From Sutcliffiella cohnii (GTDB taxonomy: Bacteria; Bacillota; Bacilli; Bacillales; Bacillaceae_I), in the NCBI RefSeq assembly GCF_002250055.1, contig NZ_CP018866.1, positions 388,001 to 452,000 on the forward strand: a DNA stretch of 64,000 nt, read 5' to 3'. Shown here in pieces: positions 39,777-48,301 of this stretch. How positions within the stretch are numbered: position 1 is the first letter of the stretch; each line of letters begins with the position of its first letter. Below the pieces are notes generated by a model. That model was not told the origin of the DNA, did not search any database, and saw nothing but the letters and a program-made list of their open reading frames with translations. Position numbers and translations under genes: made by a program.

Positions 39777-41742
39777 GCGTATTATAGTGGTTGTCGCAAG
39801 TGCGTTGTTTGGTCTCCTAGCACTATTAGCGGTGATCATTACGGACCTATATGATCGAGACTTTCCGCAGGCTATAGGCGTCGAAAGTAGACTTAGTATC
39901 AATTTTAGCGAATCTAATTTTTCTGTTACGGAAGCATTTGCAATGCTGGAGGAGCTGGATGCAAGTTTGGAGCTTGGTTTAGTGAAGGTCGCGCCGGACC
40001 TAGCTAGTGACGGTGAGGGACAAATGTTTGTAGCCCTAAATGAAGGAGAACTGCCCGAAGAATTTAGTTGGTTCGGTGGAGATGGTGTAGTGAAAATCGT
40101 CGGCAAGGATAGACTTTCCAACTCATATCCTGATGGTTTTTATCTAGTAACTGGAAAATATGCTAACTTAAGAGAATTTGAAGATACGTTGAAAAGTGCA
40201 GGCGTAAAGGTTGGTCGCGGAGATGCCTCAATTTTGGATAGTCTCTTTTTCGTAGTACAAGAAAGAGGCTTTACTGCTGCTGTTATTGCAGCGTTTGCGC
40301 TAATTATGGCACTAGCGCTGTTCTGGTTGTCCCTAAGGGCGCGAGGGCGTGCTCTTCGAGTACTCGGTGGATGTCCTACAGTGAGGATACAGATGCAGGA
40401 CTTGGCCGGATTCGGCGGCACACTGTTCGTTTCGGCGGGCGCTGTATCGTTAATTGCGGCATTATATGTAGGTCTGTTTTATGGCTGGCTGTATGTTGGC
40501 ACCTTCCTCAAAGTGCTTCTCAGCTTGCAAGTGGCAGTCATTACAGTTTCCCTTCTTGCAGCACTTATTATGTCAGCAACGGCTTGGCCTAGTGCCACCA
40601 TGCTTGCAACAAGACAACCAGCTGTTAAGAGTCTGCGGTCGGCAGCGATGGTGATTCAGGCATTAACATTTCTACTGGTGGTGTCAGCGGCCGGCCCTGC
40701 TTGGTCTTCTTACAAACATTCTTCTGCAATGGCAGCGGAAATGGCGCAGTGGAAGCAACTAGCTGATCAAGTTGCTATTGTGTTCGCCACAGAAATTAAC
40801 GAAATGGACAATTTGGAGCCACAAATAGGTGAGCTGGTGAAAGATGCAGAATCACTAGATGCAGTTGCTTTTTCGTATACCTATACAAAAGAAATGATAA
40901 TGTCGGTCAACTTTGGAGAGTACTCTTCCGTCTCTTTTGTGAATGAGAATTGGCTCGATCTAGTGACGAAGGGAGTGTCACAACCGACTGTAACTTCGGT
41001 CCCACATGAAGATATTCCAAAAGAGCTTTTCCAAATGGTTCGAGAAGAGGCAGACTTCTTGTCTAGAGATGGAGTTTCCGAAGAATTGTTTTCACAGTTC
41101 CAGTTCCTACGCCCTGCCGATGGGTTTCGCCTACCGGTATCCCAGGGAGGAGGTGGCGAAAGACTTCTTTTTTCGGAAGATGTGCTTGTTGTCGTAGTGC
41201 CCTCGATTTATAACGTATATAATGATTCGGCATTAACATCAATGGCATCTACTAGTAACGTCGTGTTCTCCGGTGTGACAGCTACGCAACAATTGTTAGA
41301 ACGACACGGACTCGACGTGCAGTCACTACGAGAAAGTGGTATGAAAGGTGAATTGAGGGTTGTTTACATTGCAGAGGAAGGGATTCTCCTTGCGCAATTC
41401 GCCGCATACGTTGTATGGTTGTTAAATCTTGCCCTAGTTGCCCTAGTTGTTGCCTTCTCTGTAGCAGCTGGAATTAGCGCACTGATCACAGCACTCCTTC
41501 AATCGAAGCGCGATTTCCCGTTGCGATTAGCAGGTCAATCATGGATAAGCATTCTTCAGAGGCGTATAGTCAAAGATTTATTTGCTGGAATCATTATCGT
41601 CGGGATTGTTGTTGTACTTCAAAAACCTGGTACGATGGGAGCTGTACTTGTAGCCGCCGCGTATGGTTTGCTTATAGTGCCGCTGAGCCATCTGTTTGCG
41701 ACGCGTTGGTGTTTTAATGGTGTGAGTAGACGTCGGATTTGA
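39769..41742 (+). CDS. Bacteriocin-associated integral membrane protein
   Basis: A 657-residue protein with about seven membrane helices: one near the N terminus (RIIVVVASALFGLLALLAVI), an outer domain, a group at about 165-310, a second outer domain, and a C-terminal group. This plan matches the bacteriocin-associated putative immunity/permease family that accompanies lactococcin 972-type peptides. GTG 39769 follows GGAGGG by 6 nt. It likely pairs with the ATPase as the transporter permease or as the immunity factor. High G+C relative to the surroundings. A decayed copy of its start lies at 37595. Confidence 0.83.
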   Translation: MYKRIIVVVASALFGLLALLAVIITDLYDRDFPQAIGVESRLSINFSESNFSVTEAFAMLEELDASLELGLVKVAPDLASDGEGQMFVALNEGELPEEFSWFGGDGVVKIVGKDRLSNSYPDGFYLVTGKYANLREFEDTLKSAGVKVGRGDASILDSLFFVVQERGFTAAVIAAFALIMALALFWLSLRARGRALRVLGGCPTVRIQMQDLAGFGGTLFVSAGAVSLIAALYVGLFYGWLYVGTFLKVLLSLQVAVITVSLLAALIMSATAWPSATMLATRQPAVKSLRSAAMVIQALTFLLVVSAAGPAWSSYKHSSAMAAEMAQWKQLADQVAIVFATEINEMDNLEPQIGELVKDAESLDAVAFSYTYTKEMIMSVNFGEYSSVSFVNENWLDLVTKGVSQPTVTSVPHEDIPKELFQMVREEADFLSRDGVSEELFSQFQFLRPADGFRLPVSQGGGGERLLFSEDVLVVVVPSIYNVYNDSALTSMASTSNVVFSGVTATQQLLERHGLDVQSLRESGMKGELRVVYIAEEGILLAQFAAYVVWLLNLALVALVVAFSVAAGISALITALLQSKRDFPLRLAGQSWISILQRRIVKDLFAGIIIVGIVVVLQKPGTMGAVLVAAAYGLLIVPLSHLFATRWCFNGVSRRRI

Positions 41743-41926
41743 TTTTTACGGAGTAGGATGAGGGAACAGTGTAGCTAAGAAAATACTTTGCGGGATGCTA
41801 GAAGGGTATTGGGTCAAACTCGGAATCTATTAGGAAGACTAGTATTCAAAGTTGATGAAGAGCAATCTATAGTTTGGATTGACGGTATACCACGGGAATA
41901 TGATTATTTGAACATATATTGTATTT

Positions 41927-41957
41927 GGTACCTACATCATTTTGTAGGTACCTTTTT
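41927..41957 (+). terminator. Terminator of the bacteriocin island
   Basis: GGTACCTAC pairs perfectly with GTAGGTACC; five T residues. The region 41743-42189 has otherwise only this and repeat copy 4. Confidence 0.85.
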
Positions 41958-42036
41958 AATGTGTAGAAAATAGATTATTAATCTAAAACAATTTAATTAA
42001 ATTTATATACATAATATAGAAAAAATTACAGTAAAT

Positions 42037-42067
42037 GCGTGGACAAGGAACCTGTCCCTCTGTCCCA
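42037..42067 (+). repeat. REP-like dispersed repeat, copy 4
   Basis: 31 bp, GCGTGGACAAGGAACCTG then TCCCTCTGTCCCA. Confidence 0.85.
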
Positions 42068-42189
42068 AAATCAGATAATTTGAAAAAATATATTTTGTTG
42101 ATATACTAGAGTGTAGTAAGAAAATATTTATATTTCTTACATATATTGTATGTGGAAGTCTCATATATTATTAGAAAGGTGGAAGCATA

Positions 42190-42786
42190 ATGAATGCACT
42201 AGTGGCCCAAGAAAGGAATAATTTTAAGAGATCGGCATTGAAGAAGTTAAGAAATGATGGGGAAGTTCCTGCAGTTGTTTATGGAAGTGATGTTAAAACA
42301 AAATCTATTTCTATCAACAAGTCAGAGTTACTGAAAGCATTAAAGGTAGTTGGAAGAAATGGTATTTTCCCACTTAATCTTAATGGTAAGGTGAAAAACG
42401 TTATTTTAAGAGACTATCAAAATGATAGTGTAACGAGGGAAATCCTACATGTAGATTTTCTTCAAGTAGAGAAGGATACTGAAATCGATACCAAAGTTAG
42501 TGTAATATTAACGGGAACATCTATTGGAGAAAAATCTGGTGGAACCGTTAAACAATTTATTCATGAATTAGATGTAACAGCGAAGGCAAAAGATTTACCA
42601 GATGAAATTCAAATCGATATCACTGATTTTGATATTGGTCGTGCTGTTAAAGTAGGAGATATCAAAAAGGATTATAGTAACTGTACATTTAAGCATGAAG
42701 ACCAAGAAACTGTTGCAATGGTTGATTATGTGAAAGCTCAAACAAGTGAAGAAGAAGAGGCTGAAGGTGAAGCAGTAGGTGTTTGA
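42190..42786 (+). CDS. ctc: 50S ribosomal protein L25 / general stress protein Ctc
   Basis: A 198-residue L25/TL5-type protein that binds 5S rRNA. The N-terminal L25 domain (RNNFKRSALKKLRNDGEVPA then VVYGSDVKT) and the C-terminal Ctc extension (VSVILTGTSIGEKSGGTVKQ) are present, and the tail is acidic (EEEEAEGEA). GGTGG precedes ATG 42190. Ctc is a stress-induced ribosome-associated protein in Bacillus. In most genomes ctc lies by prs and spoVC; here it does not, so it may be a second copy. No sigma-B promoter could be recognised. Confidence 0.88.
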   Translation: MNALVAQERNNFKRSALKKLRNDGEVPAVVYGSDVKTKSISINKSELLKALKVVGRNGIFPLNLNGKVKNVILRDYQNDSVTREILHVDFLQVEKDTEIDTKVSVILTGTSIGEKSGGTVKQFIHELDVTAKAKDLPDEIQIDITDFDIGRAVKVGDIKKDYSNCTFKHEDQETVAMVDYVKAQTSEEEEAEGEAVGV

Positions 42787-43049
42787 CCTTAATGCGTGAC
42801 ACGAATCAATTTACCTTTATTTAATTATGTTGAGGCCAAAGATATACGAGAAAAACGGTTATTTGCCATTTATTTGGCGAATTGCTAAACCGCAATTTCC
42901 TTCAACTTTCTCCACACCATATGAAAAATATTACCCACTCTCATCTTTTGGGAATTTGGTGTAATAGTTGCCTCTAACTCTATCCCTAATATGAATCTGA
43001 TTTTAAGTAGGATGAGAGTGAATAGCTAACATTTTGCTGAAAAAATTTT

Positions 43050-43086
43050 GCTTCTCATGAGTTTTTAACTCGTGGGAAGTTTTTTA
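43050..43086 (+). terminator. Terminator between ctc and the XRE gene
   Basis: CTTCTCATGAGTT pairs with AACTCGTGGGAAG with one G-T pair; T-run follows. The rest of 42787-43270 also contains a distant CACTCTCATC/GATGAGAGTG pair (about 42937 and 43012); no gene is seen. Confidence 0.65.
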
Positions 43087-43270
43087 CTGAAGACGATGTT
43101 TTTACATAAAAAATTATTAGTGCTGTAGGTAAACGAGTGGAAAACTTAGTAAGCTTGTGGAAAGATTAGGTATGCTACGGAAAGTATCATAGATGTAAAC
43201 AAAGGTTTCTAGAGTTTCTTAAGACCTAAATGATATAACTAGCTTAACAACCGATAAGGAGGAATAGTCA

Positions 43271-43846
43271 ATGACATTAGGTGAAAAAATTAAGGATTAT
43301 AGATTAAGAGCTAAATTATCCCAGGAGCAGTTAGCACATAAATTAAGTGTGTCGAGACAGGCAATAACAAAATGGGAAAATGATAAAGGAATGCCTGATA
43401 TACAAAATTTACAATACTTAGCAAAATTATTTGATGTTAGTATTGATTCTTTAATTAATGATCCGGAAGACATCGCTACAATTGTAGTTAAAGAAGACAT
43501 TAACATCGATTCGTACCAAATTAAAGGAAAGTGCCGTTCGAAATATGATGCAGTTGTTCATGAAAAATATCAGCAAGCAAAAGCAATATTTCCTTTAATA
43601 AGAAGAAAAAAGTTGAATTTTGCACAAGAAGTCGTTGATTTTATCGTCCAGCCAGGCGTTTTACATACGGCTGATGCGTTTAATGACATGTCATCGTATT
43701 ATCTCGTGGAAGATACTAATAAGCAATTATTAGTTCAAGTTACTAAGAATACAATAGAGGGAAGAGAACTAACAAAGAGGTTTGAAGGTAAAAAAATGGT
43801 TGTCGATGGCCATCTATACAGAAAAGCTACATATCAAATTTTGTAA
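43271..43846 (+). CDS. XRE family regulator with a C-terminal domain
   Basis: A 191-residue protein. The N-terminal helix-turn-helix of the Cro/C1 type is clear (KIKDYRLRAKLSQEQLAHKL then SVSRQAITKWENDKGMPDIQ). The last 120 residues form a separate mixed domain (PLIRRKKLNFAQEVVDFIVQ and a late KRFEGKKMVVDGHLYRK) that I do not recognise; it may bind an effector. GGAGG precedes ATG 43271. It has no adjacent gene in an operon, so its targets are unknown. Confidence 0.82.
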   Translation: MTLGEKIKDYRLRAKLSQEQLAHKLSVSRQAITKWENDKGMPDIQNLQYLAKLFDVSIDSLINDPEDIATIVVKEDINIDSYQIKGKCRSKYDAVVHEKYQQAKAIFPLIRRKKLNFAQEVVDFIVQPGVLHTADAFNDMSSYYLVEDTNKQLLVQVTKNTIEGRELTKRFEGKKMVVDGHLYRKATYQIL

Positions 43847-43992
43847 TTAGAAAGATAAACCTTGTTGCAGCTCAGTTAGATTAGGAAAGCCCTATAACCA
43901 TTTCTTTTAAGCTATAAAATTTCCTTTAAGATGCTGTTACTGGAACGTATTAGTCTTATGATTTTATATTAGAGGATAAAAGGAGGAGTTTT

Positions 43993-44223
43993 ATGAAGCG
44001 ACTAATTCGTGCTATTAAGGCGAATTATGAATTTTACGTAGACGTATATGAAAGGATATGGGGAAGTGGAAATACACAATACGAACAACAACAAAAGGAA
44101 GAGAAGAAAATTAATGATTCAAAAATAATACCTTTCGATCCCAAGAGGGCGTCTAAGAGAAATAAATTTAATAATGTTCGGGATGTAACGAAAGAGTATG
44201 ATAAGAAAAATCAAATTAAGTGA
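43993..44223 (+). CDS. Small basic hydrophilic protein, unknown function
   Basis: A 76-residue, highly charged protein (KKEEKKINDSKIIPFDPKRA and a lysine-rich tail) with a short amphipathic start RLIRAIKANYEFYVDVYERI. AAAGGAGGAG precedes ATG 43993 at normal distance, so it is probably translated. Not recognised. A terminator follows at 44339. Confidence 0.6.
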   Translation: MKRLIRAIKANYEFYVDVYERIWGSGNTQYEQQQKEEKKINDSKIIPFDPKRASKRNKFNNVRDVTKEYDKKNQIK

Positions 44224-44338
44224 TTGCAGGGACAGGATTGCACACACATATTAGTAAGTTGAAAGCTTTGTAGTGTGAATTATTAGCTTAGTGAGTTCAG
44301 CCAGGTATATTAAATAATATATGTTTTTGTAATGATAT

Positions 44339-44372
44339 AAACACCTTTTATACGTTTTAAGAGGTGTTTAAA
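44339..44372 (+). terminator. Terminator
   Basis: AAACACC pairs with GGTGTTT around a loop with an inner TTTTA/TAAGA stem. Tail is A/T-rich rather than pure T. Confidence 0.5.
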
Positions 44373-44378
44373 ATAAAA

Positions 44379-44396
44379 TATCTCGAATTCGAGGCA
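44379..44396. promoter_or_regulatory. MhqR-like operator upstream of the SDR gene
   Basis: TATCTCGAATTCGAGGCA matches 16 of 18 positions of the palindrome TATCTCGAATTCGAGATA that I recall for the MarR-type repressor MhqR. The core CTCGAATTCGAG is a perfect palindrome. It lies 82 bp before the SDR start. Confidence 0.5.
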
Positions 44397-44477
44397 TTTT
44401 TCTTGAAAAGTAATTTTTCGAGGGGTACGATAGTTATGTAAAGTAATTTAATTTTTAAAAAATTGGAGGAATACATC

Positions 44478-45220
44478 ATGGGTAAATTAGACGGTAAAGT
44501 GCAATTATTACAGGAGCAGCACAAGGTATGGGTGCTATGCATGCTCGTAAATTTGTAGAGGAAGGTGCGAAAGTAGCGATTACGGACTTAAACTTAGAAG
44601 GTGCACAAACACTAGCTGATGAATTAGGAGAAAATGCAATCGCTCTTAAATTAGATGTATCTAGTGAAGAAAACTGGTTAGAAGTTGTAGCAAAAACAGA
44701 AGAAACATTTGGTCCTATTAATGTGTTAGTAAACAACGCAGGGATCGGTATTTTCAAAACATTAGAGGAACTAACTGTAAAAGATTTCGAGCTAACATTC
44801 AAAGTGGACGAGCTTGGTGTATTTTTAGGAATGCAAAAAGTACTTCCTTCTATGAAAAAAGCTGGCGTAGGTTCTATTGTTAACATTTCATCTGTAGATG
44901 GTTTAGTAAGCGCACCAACGGCTATTGCATATAGTGCTTCTAAACATGCTGTAACTGGTATGACAAAAGGTGCAGCTACTGAGCTTGGTCAATATAACAT
45001 CCGTGTAAATTCTGTACATCCAGGAATTATTAAAACACCAATGGCTGACCAACCAGATGTGGAAGAATATTTAAAACAGCTTGAACAAGATATTCCACTA
45101 AGAAGAAGAGCAGAGGTAGTAGAAGTGTCTAACTTAGTTGTGTATCTAGCTTCTGATGATTCTAGCTATTCAACTGGAGCTCAATTTGTAGTAGATGGCG
45201 GAATGATTTCTGACTTATAA
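44478..45220 (+). pseudogene. SDR family oxidoreductase with a frameshift near the start
   Basis: ATG 44478 follows TTGGAGGA and gives MGKLDGKV, then loses frame. The continuing frame gives the classical short-chain dehydrogenase: the glycine motif (TGAAQGMG region), NNAGIG, catalytic Ser in NISSVDG and YSASK with Tyr and Lys, and HPGIIKTPM. Restoring one G in AAAGTGCAATT (about 44499-44503) rejoins them to a 247-residue protein close to 3-alpha/20-beta-hydroxysteroid-type SDRs. Start inside the second frame (44528) would lack the cofactor loop. Could be a sequencing error; the rest is intact. Confidence 0.8.
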
Positions 45221-45589
45221 TAGATGAAAATAACTCATTATTGGAAAATAAAAGTTATTATTGTTTGCCTATTCCATTAACTAGTGCCTTAAGTTCAATA
45301 AAAACTTAAAATAAACATAGGACCACCTATATAAACTGGTCGATTAGTAGCTGACATGGAAAAATAAAGTACTTAAAATCTATACCTAAGAAGCAGAGTT
45401 TTAAATACCTGCTCCTTAGGTTTTTTAATGTTTAAATTATTTATCGGACAATTCAGGAAAATTTTTATGGGTATTGAACGTTCCGTGACAAACGGGGAAG
45501 TAACCCTACATTTTCAACCTTTGTTCTTGAGCATAGGTTGTTCTATTGGATTCTATATTGTAATAAACAAATTCATAATTATGGGTGTA

Positions 45590-45715
45590 CTATATAGTAA
45601 GCTTAGCAATTTCTGTTCCGTTACGCGTAATAATAATATCCTCTTGAGTAGCTAACATTAAATATTTTCCAAATTGTTTTGCAGTTCTGTGGAATTAACT
45701 TTCACTTTTACCATC
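45590..45715 (-). CDS. Truncated Phd/YefM-type antitoxin
   Basis: A 41-residue frame with AGGAGG just upstream of ATG 45715. It reads KVNSTELQNNLENILMLATQ then EDIIITRNGTEIAKLTI, a good match to the N-terminal DNA-binding part of Phd/YefM antitoxins. The toxin-binding C-terminal half is absent and no toxin gene follows, so it is probably a remnant or a stand-alone repressor. The rest of 45221-45915 has no gene. Confidence 0.6.
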
Positions 45716-45795
45716 AACCTCCTTTTAGCTAATTGGCAAAAGGCGAATGAGAGTACTTTTGAACAGCTTCAAAAAATAAATAATTTCCAAAAATT

Positions 45796-45850
45796 GTGTG
45801 GACGCGGAACCTGTCCCTCTGTCCCACCCGGAACCTGTCCCTCTGTCCCA
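45796..45850 (+). repeat. REP-like dispersed repeat, copy 5, with a partial second copy
   Basis: A full copy (45796-45826) is followed after 3 bp by a second right half (GGAACCTGTCCC then TCTGTCCCA). The false N-terminal extension of the flavoprotein frame is translated from it. Confidence 0.9.
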
Positions 45851-45915
45851 ATTTTGCCTTTTCGTATATAATAATATTCAAATGGATGTTTGAATGTGGT
45901 GAGGTGGCAATATAC

Positions 45916-46971
45916 ATGAACGATTACGATGTAGTTATTATTGGTGGCGGTCAAGCGGGTCTTGCGATGGGATACTATTTAAAGCAACAACAGTTTTCTT
46001 TTATTCTACTAGATAAAAATGATCGAATAGGGGATTCGTGGCGGCAGCGATATGATTCTTTAGTTTTATTTACTCCAAGAAAATATAGTAGTCTCCCAGG
46101 TTTGGCGATGGAGGGAGTGGAAAATGATTTCCCGACGAAGGAAGATATGGCAACATATTTAGAAAACTATGTAAACCATTTTGAATTACCGGTAAAAGGA
46201 AATACTGAAGTGAAAAAGCTTAGGAAACAAGATGGTGCTTTTCATATTGAAACGAATAATGGAGTCTTAAGGTGTAAGCAAGTGATCGTCGCAACAGGTG
46301 CTTTCCAAAAATCGTATATACCCGTAGTCTCTAACAGTGAAAACCAACCGCTTTACCAACTCCACTCTTCACAATACCGTTCACCAAAGAACATTCCCGG
46401 AAACTCGGTGCTAGTAGTTGGCGGTGGAAATTCTGGAGCACAAATTGCGGTGGAACTTTCTAAGGAGAAGAACGTAACAATAGCTATAGGACATCCGATC
46501 AAATTTTTACCTTTGCACCTATTCGGAAAAAGTATTTTTAGTTTGTTAGATAAGCTTGGGTTACTTTATGCTGGCGTTGATACATGGAAAGGGAAATGGT
46601 TTCAAAAGCAGAGTGATCCGATATTTGGGAAAGAATTAAAAACATTGCTTAAAAACAAAAAGGTTCTTATAAAGCCGAAAGTTGTTTCAGTAACGGGCAA
46701 TGAAGTATTGTTCGAAGATGATAGTAAAGAAGTTTTTGATAGTATCATATGGTCAACGGGCTTTGTTCCATCGTATGATTGGATTCATATAGATGGTGTA
46801 CTTTCAGTAGAGCAAAAACCTACCCATACTAGAGGAGTTACGGAAGTAAAAGGGTTATATTTTTTAGGCTTACCTTGGCAATACCAGCGTGGTTCTGCAC
46901 TGATTTGTGGTGTTGGAAGGGATGCTGAATATTTAGTTTCGTTTATTGTTAGTTTGCAAGGAAGTAATTAA
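45916..46971 (+). CDS. FAD-dependent NAD(P)H monooxygenase-like flavoprotein
   Basis: A 351-residue enzyme of the flavin-containing monooxygenase/CzcO-like group. FAD motif GGGQAG near residue 12 and NAD(P) motif VVGGGNSGAQ near 170 are intact, as is the late segment WSTGFVPSYDW. ATG 45916 is preferred because GGTGAGGTGG ends 9 nt upstream; the 40-residue longer frame comes from repeat copy 5. Such proteins oxidise small molecules or act on sulfur and nitrogen groups; the substrate is unknown. It may form an operon with the EcsC gene 43 bp downstream. Confidence 0.85.
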   Translation: MNDYDVVIIGGGQAGLAMGYYLKQQQFSFILLDKNDRIGDSWRQRYDSLVLFTPRKYSSLPGLAMEGVENDFPTKEDMATYLENYVNHFELPVKGNTEVKKLRKQDGAFHIETNNGVLRCKQVIVATGAFQKSYIPVVSNSENQPLYQLHSSQYRSPKNIPGNSVLVVGGGNSGAQIAVELSKEKNVTIAIGHPIKFLPLHLFGKSIFSLLDKLGLLYAGVDTWKGKWFQKQSDPIFGKELKTLLKNKKVLIKPKVVSVTGNEVLFEDDSKEVFDSIIWSTGFVPSYDWIHIDGVLSVEQKPTHTRGVTEVKGLYFLGLPWQYQRGSALICGVGRDAEYLVSFIVSLQGSN

Positions 46972-47014
46972 GGACCGAAATTAATGCTGATGCCAGAAAA
47001 GGAGAGTTAGCGGT

Positions 47015-47839
47015 ATGGAAACAAAAGATCAGCTTTTAAAAGAATTAAAAGTTATTGAGAAATGGGAGAAGAAACAAAAGGGGCTATGGTTTTGGGAAAG
47101 ACTTGGTCGTCTTCCATTTAAGCTCCTAGACCGTGTGACACCACAGTTTATTCACAACAAAATAGGGCAAGCCCTAGATGAGTTAGGTAGTTATTTACAA
47201 ACAGGTGGAAGCTATTTATCTAGTAAAAAGCATATTTTTAAAAGGTATGAAAAAAACGGAGTCGAGGGTGAAGAGGTAACACTCGAATATATTTCTCAAT
47301 TACCGATAAACGTCATGGATGAAGTGAGTGATCAATTGATTCAGTCGAGAAAAAATACAGCGATGACACAAGGAGCGACAACAGGAATTGGTGGTATTTT
47401 TACTTTGGCGATAGATATTCCACTTCTGATTGGGATGTCGCTAAAAACGCTACAAGACATCGCGATTACATACGGATATGATCCTAATGAGAAAGAGGAG
47501 CGTATTTTCATTGTGAAATGCCTTCAGTTCGCTTCATCCGATATTGTTGGAAAAGAAGCTGTTTTGAAGGAACTATCCGCTTATTCAGATCCTAACGTAG
47601 CAGCGAAGGATGATGCGATCTCTCAAATTCAAGGCTGGCGTGAAGTAATGATGACATACAGAGATAACTTTGGATGGAAAAAATTATTTCAAATGATTCC
47701 GATTGCTGGTATTATTTTTGGTTCATTTATTAATAAATCGATCATCTCTGATATTGGTGAAGTCGGAAAAATGTTGTATAGGAAACGTCGAATAAAAGAA
47801 AAGCTGGAGCAGTTAACGAAAGATAGTGAGGTTATTTAA
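47015..47839 (+). CDS. EcsC family protein
   Basis: A 274-residue protein similar to the EcsC family. Conserved parts include a helical N terminus (KVIEKWEKKQKGLWFWERLG), the glycine-rich GATTGIGGIFTLAIDIPLLI, and a hydrophobic segment FQMIPIAGIIFGSFIN. EcsC is encoded with an ABC transporter in Bacillus subtilis, but here it lies alone after a flavoprotein. Function unknown; probable membrane association. GAGAG precedes ATG 47015. Confidence 0.75.
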   Translation: METKDQLLKELKVIEKWEKKQKGLWFWERLGRLPFKLLDRVTPQFIHNKIGQALDELGSYLQTGGSYLSSKKHIFKRYEKNGVEGEEVTLEYISQLPINVMDEVSDQLIQSRKNTAMTQGATTGIGGIFTLAIDIPLLIGMSLKTLQDIAITYGYDPNEKEERIFIVKCLQFASSDIVGKEAVLKELSAYSDPNVAAKDDAISQIQGWREVMMTYRDNFGWKKLFQMIPIAGIIFGSFINKSIISDIGEVGKMLYRKRRIKEKLEQLTKDSEVI

Positions 47840-47869
47840 GATAGTTGTCTCCTTAAAGGAGTGAAAGAA

Positions 47870-48016
47870 ATGGAGCCACACCTAATAAAAAAATGGCATT
47901 GCGATGATTGTGATGAACTGTTTTATACAGTGGTTAACAGACAACCAGAGTATTGCCCTTATTGTAAATCTTTGCATCTATTTGATTCGGAGGTTTTAAG
48001 AATAGGTAGTAACTAA
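47870..48016 (+). CDS. Small zinc-ribbon protein (48 aa)
   Basis: A short frame with GGAGTG upstream of ATG 47870, 30 bp after the EcsC gene. It carries CDDC and CPYC, a four-cysteine zinc ribbon, within MEPHLIKKWHCDDCDELFYT and EYCPYCKSLHLF. Probably cotranscribed with EcsC and followed by a terminator at 48111. Role unknown. Confidence 0.65.
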   Translation: MEPHLIKKWHCDDCDELFYTVVNRQPEYCPYCKSLHLFDSEVLRIGSN

Positions 48017-48110
48017 GAATAGAGACAGAAAAAGATGCGTGTTAAAAGCTATTAAAAATGTGGATGGGGAACTTATATGTCTGTGCTAGTTATTGAGTTT
48101 TATTTAACAA

Positions 48111-48150
48111 AAAGTCAGTAAGGAGGTAGGCACCACCTTACTGACTTTAT
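48111..48150 (+). terminator. Terminator
   Basis: AAAGTCAGTAAGG pairs perfectly with CCTTACTGACTTT. A decayed repeat (GTGGATGGGGAACTT) lies just upstream at about 48059. Confidence 0.75.
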
Positions 48151-48169
48151 AAAATAATTTCCAAAAAAT

Positions 48170-48201
48170 GTGTGGACGAGGAACGCTGTCCCTCTGTCCC
48201 A
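48170..48201 (+). repeat. REP-like dispersed repeat, copy 6
   Basis: 32 bp, GTGTGGACGAGGAACGCTG then TCCCTCTGTCCCA, with the usual TTTCCAAAAAAT lead-in. Confidence 0.88.
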
Positions 48202-48216
48202 CCCGGAGCTGATTAC

Positions 48217-48276
48217 TTGAAAACTATTTTTCCAGTGTTAAAATATACTTAAATTAAATATCTTTAATTCGAGATA
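48217..48276 (+). promoter_or_regulatory. Promoter with an MhqR-like operator for the YceI-GGDEF gene
   Basis: TTGAAA (48217-48222), 16 bp, TAAAAT (48239-48244). TATCTTTAATTCGAGATA (48259-48276) lies just downstream of the predicted start and matches the MhqR-type palindrome at 16 of 18 positions, a classical repressor position. Confidence 0.55.
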
Positions 48277-48301
48277 TTTTGGATTTAAGGAGAGTACGAG
48301 T

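Noticed and set aside
41788..41973. 61-codon frame after the bacteriocin membrane protein
   Set aside because: No ribosome binding site, and it runs through the terminator hairpin at 41927.
42037..42189. Sigma-B promoter for ctc
   Set aside because: No GTTT(-)GGGWAW pair at proper spacing was found before the gene.
45428..45655. 75-codon frame between the SDR and flavoprotein genes
   Set aside because: No ribosome binding site, overlaps the better supported antitoxin remnant on the other strand.
45796..45915. 40-residue N-terminal extension of the flavoprotein
   Set aside because: It is translated from the dispersed repeat and has no ribosome binding site; the real start is 45916.
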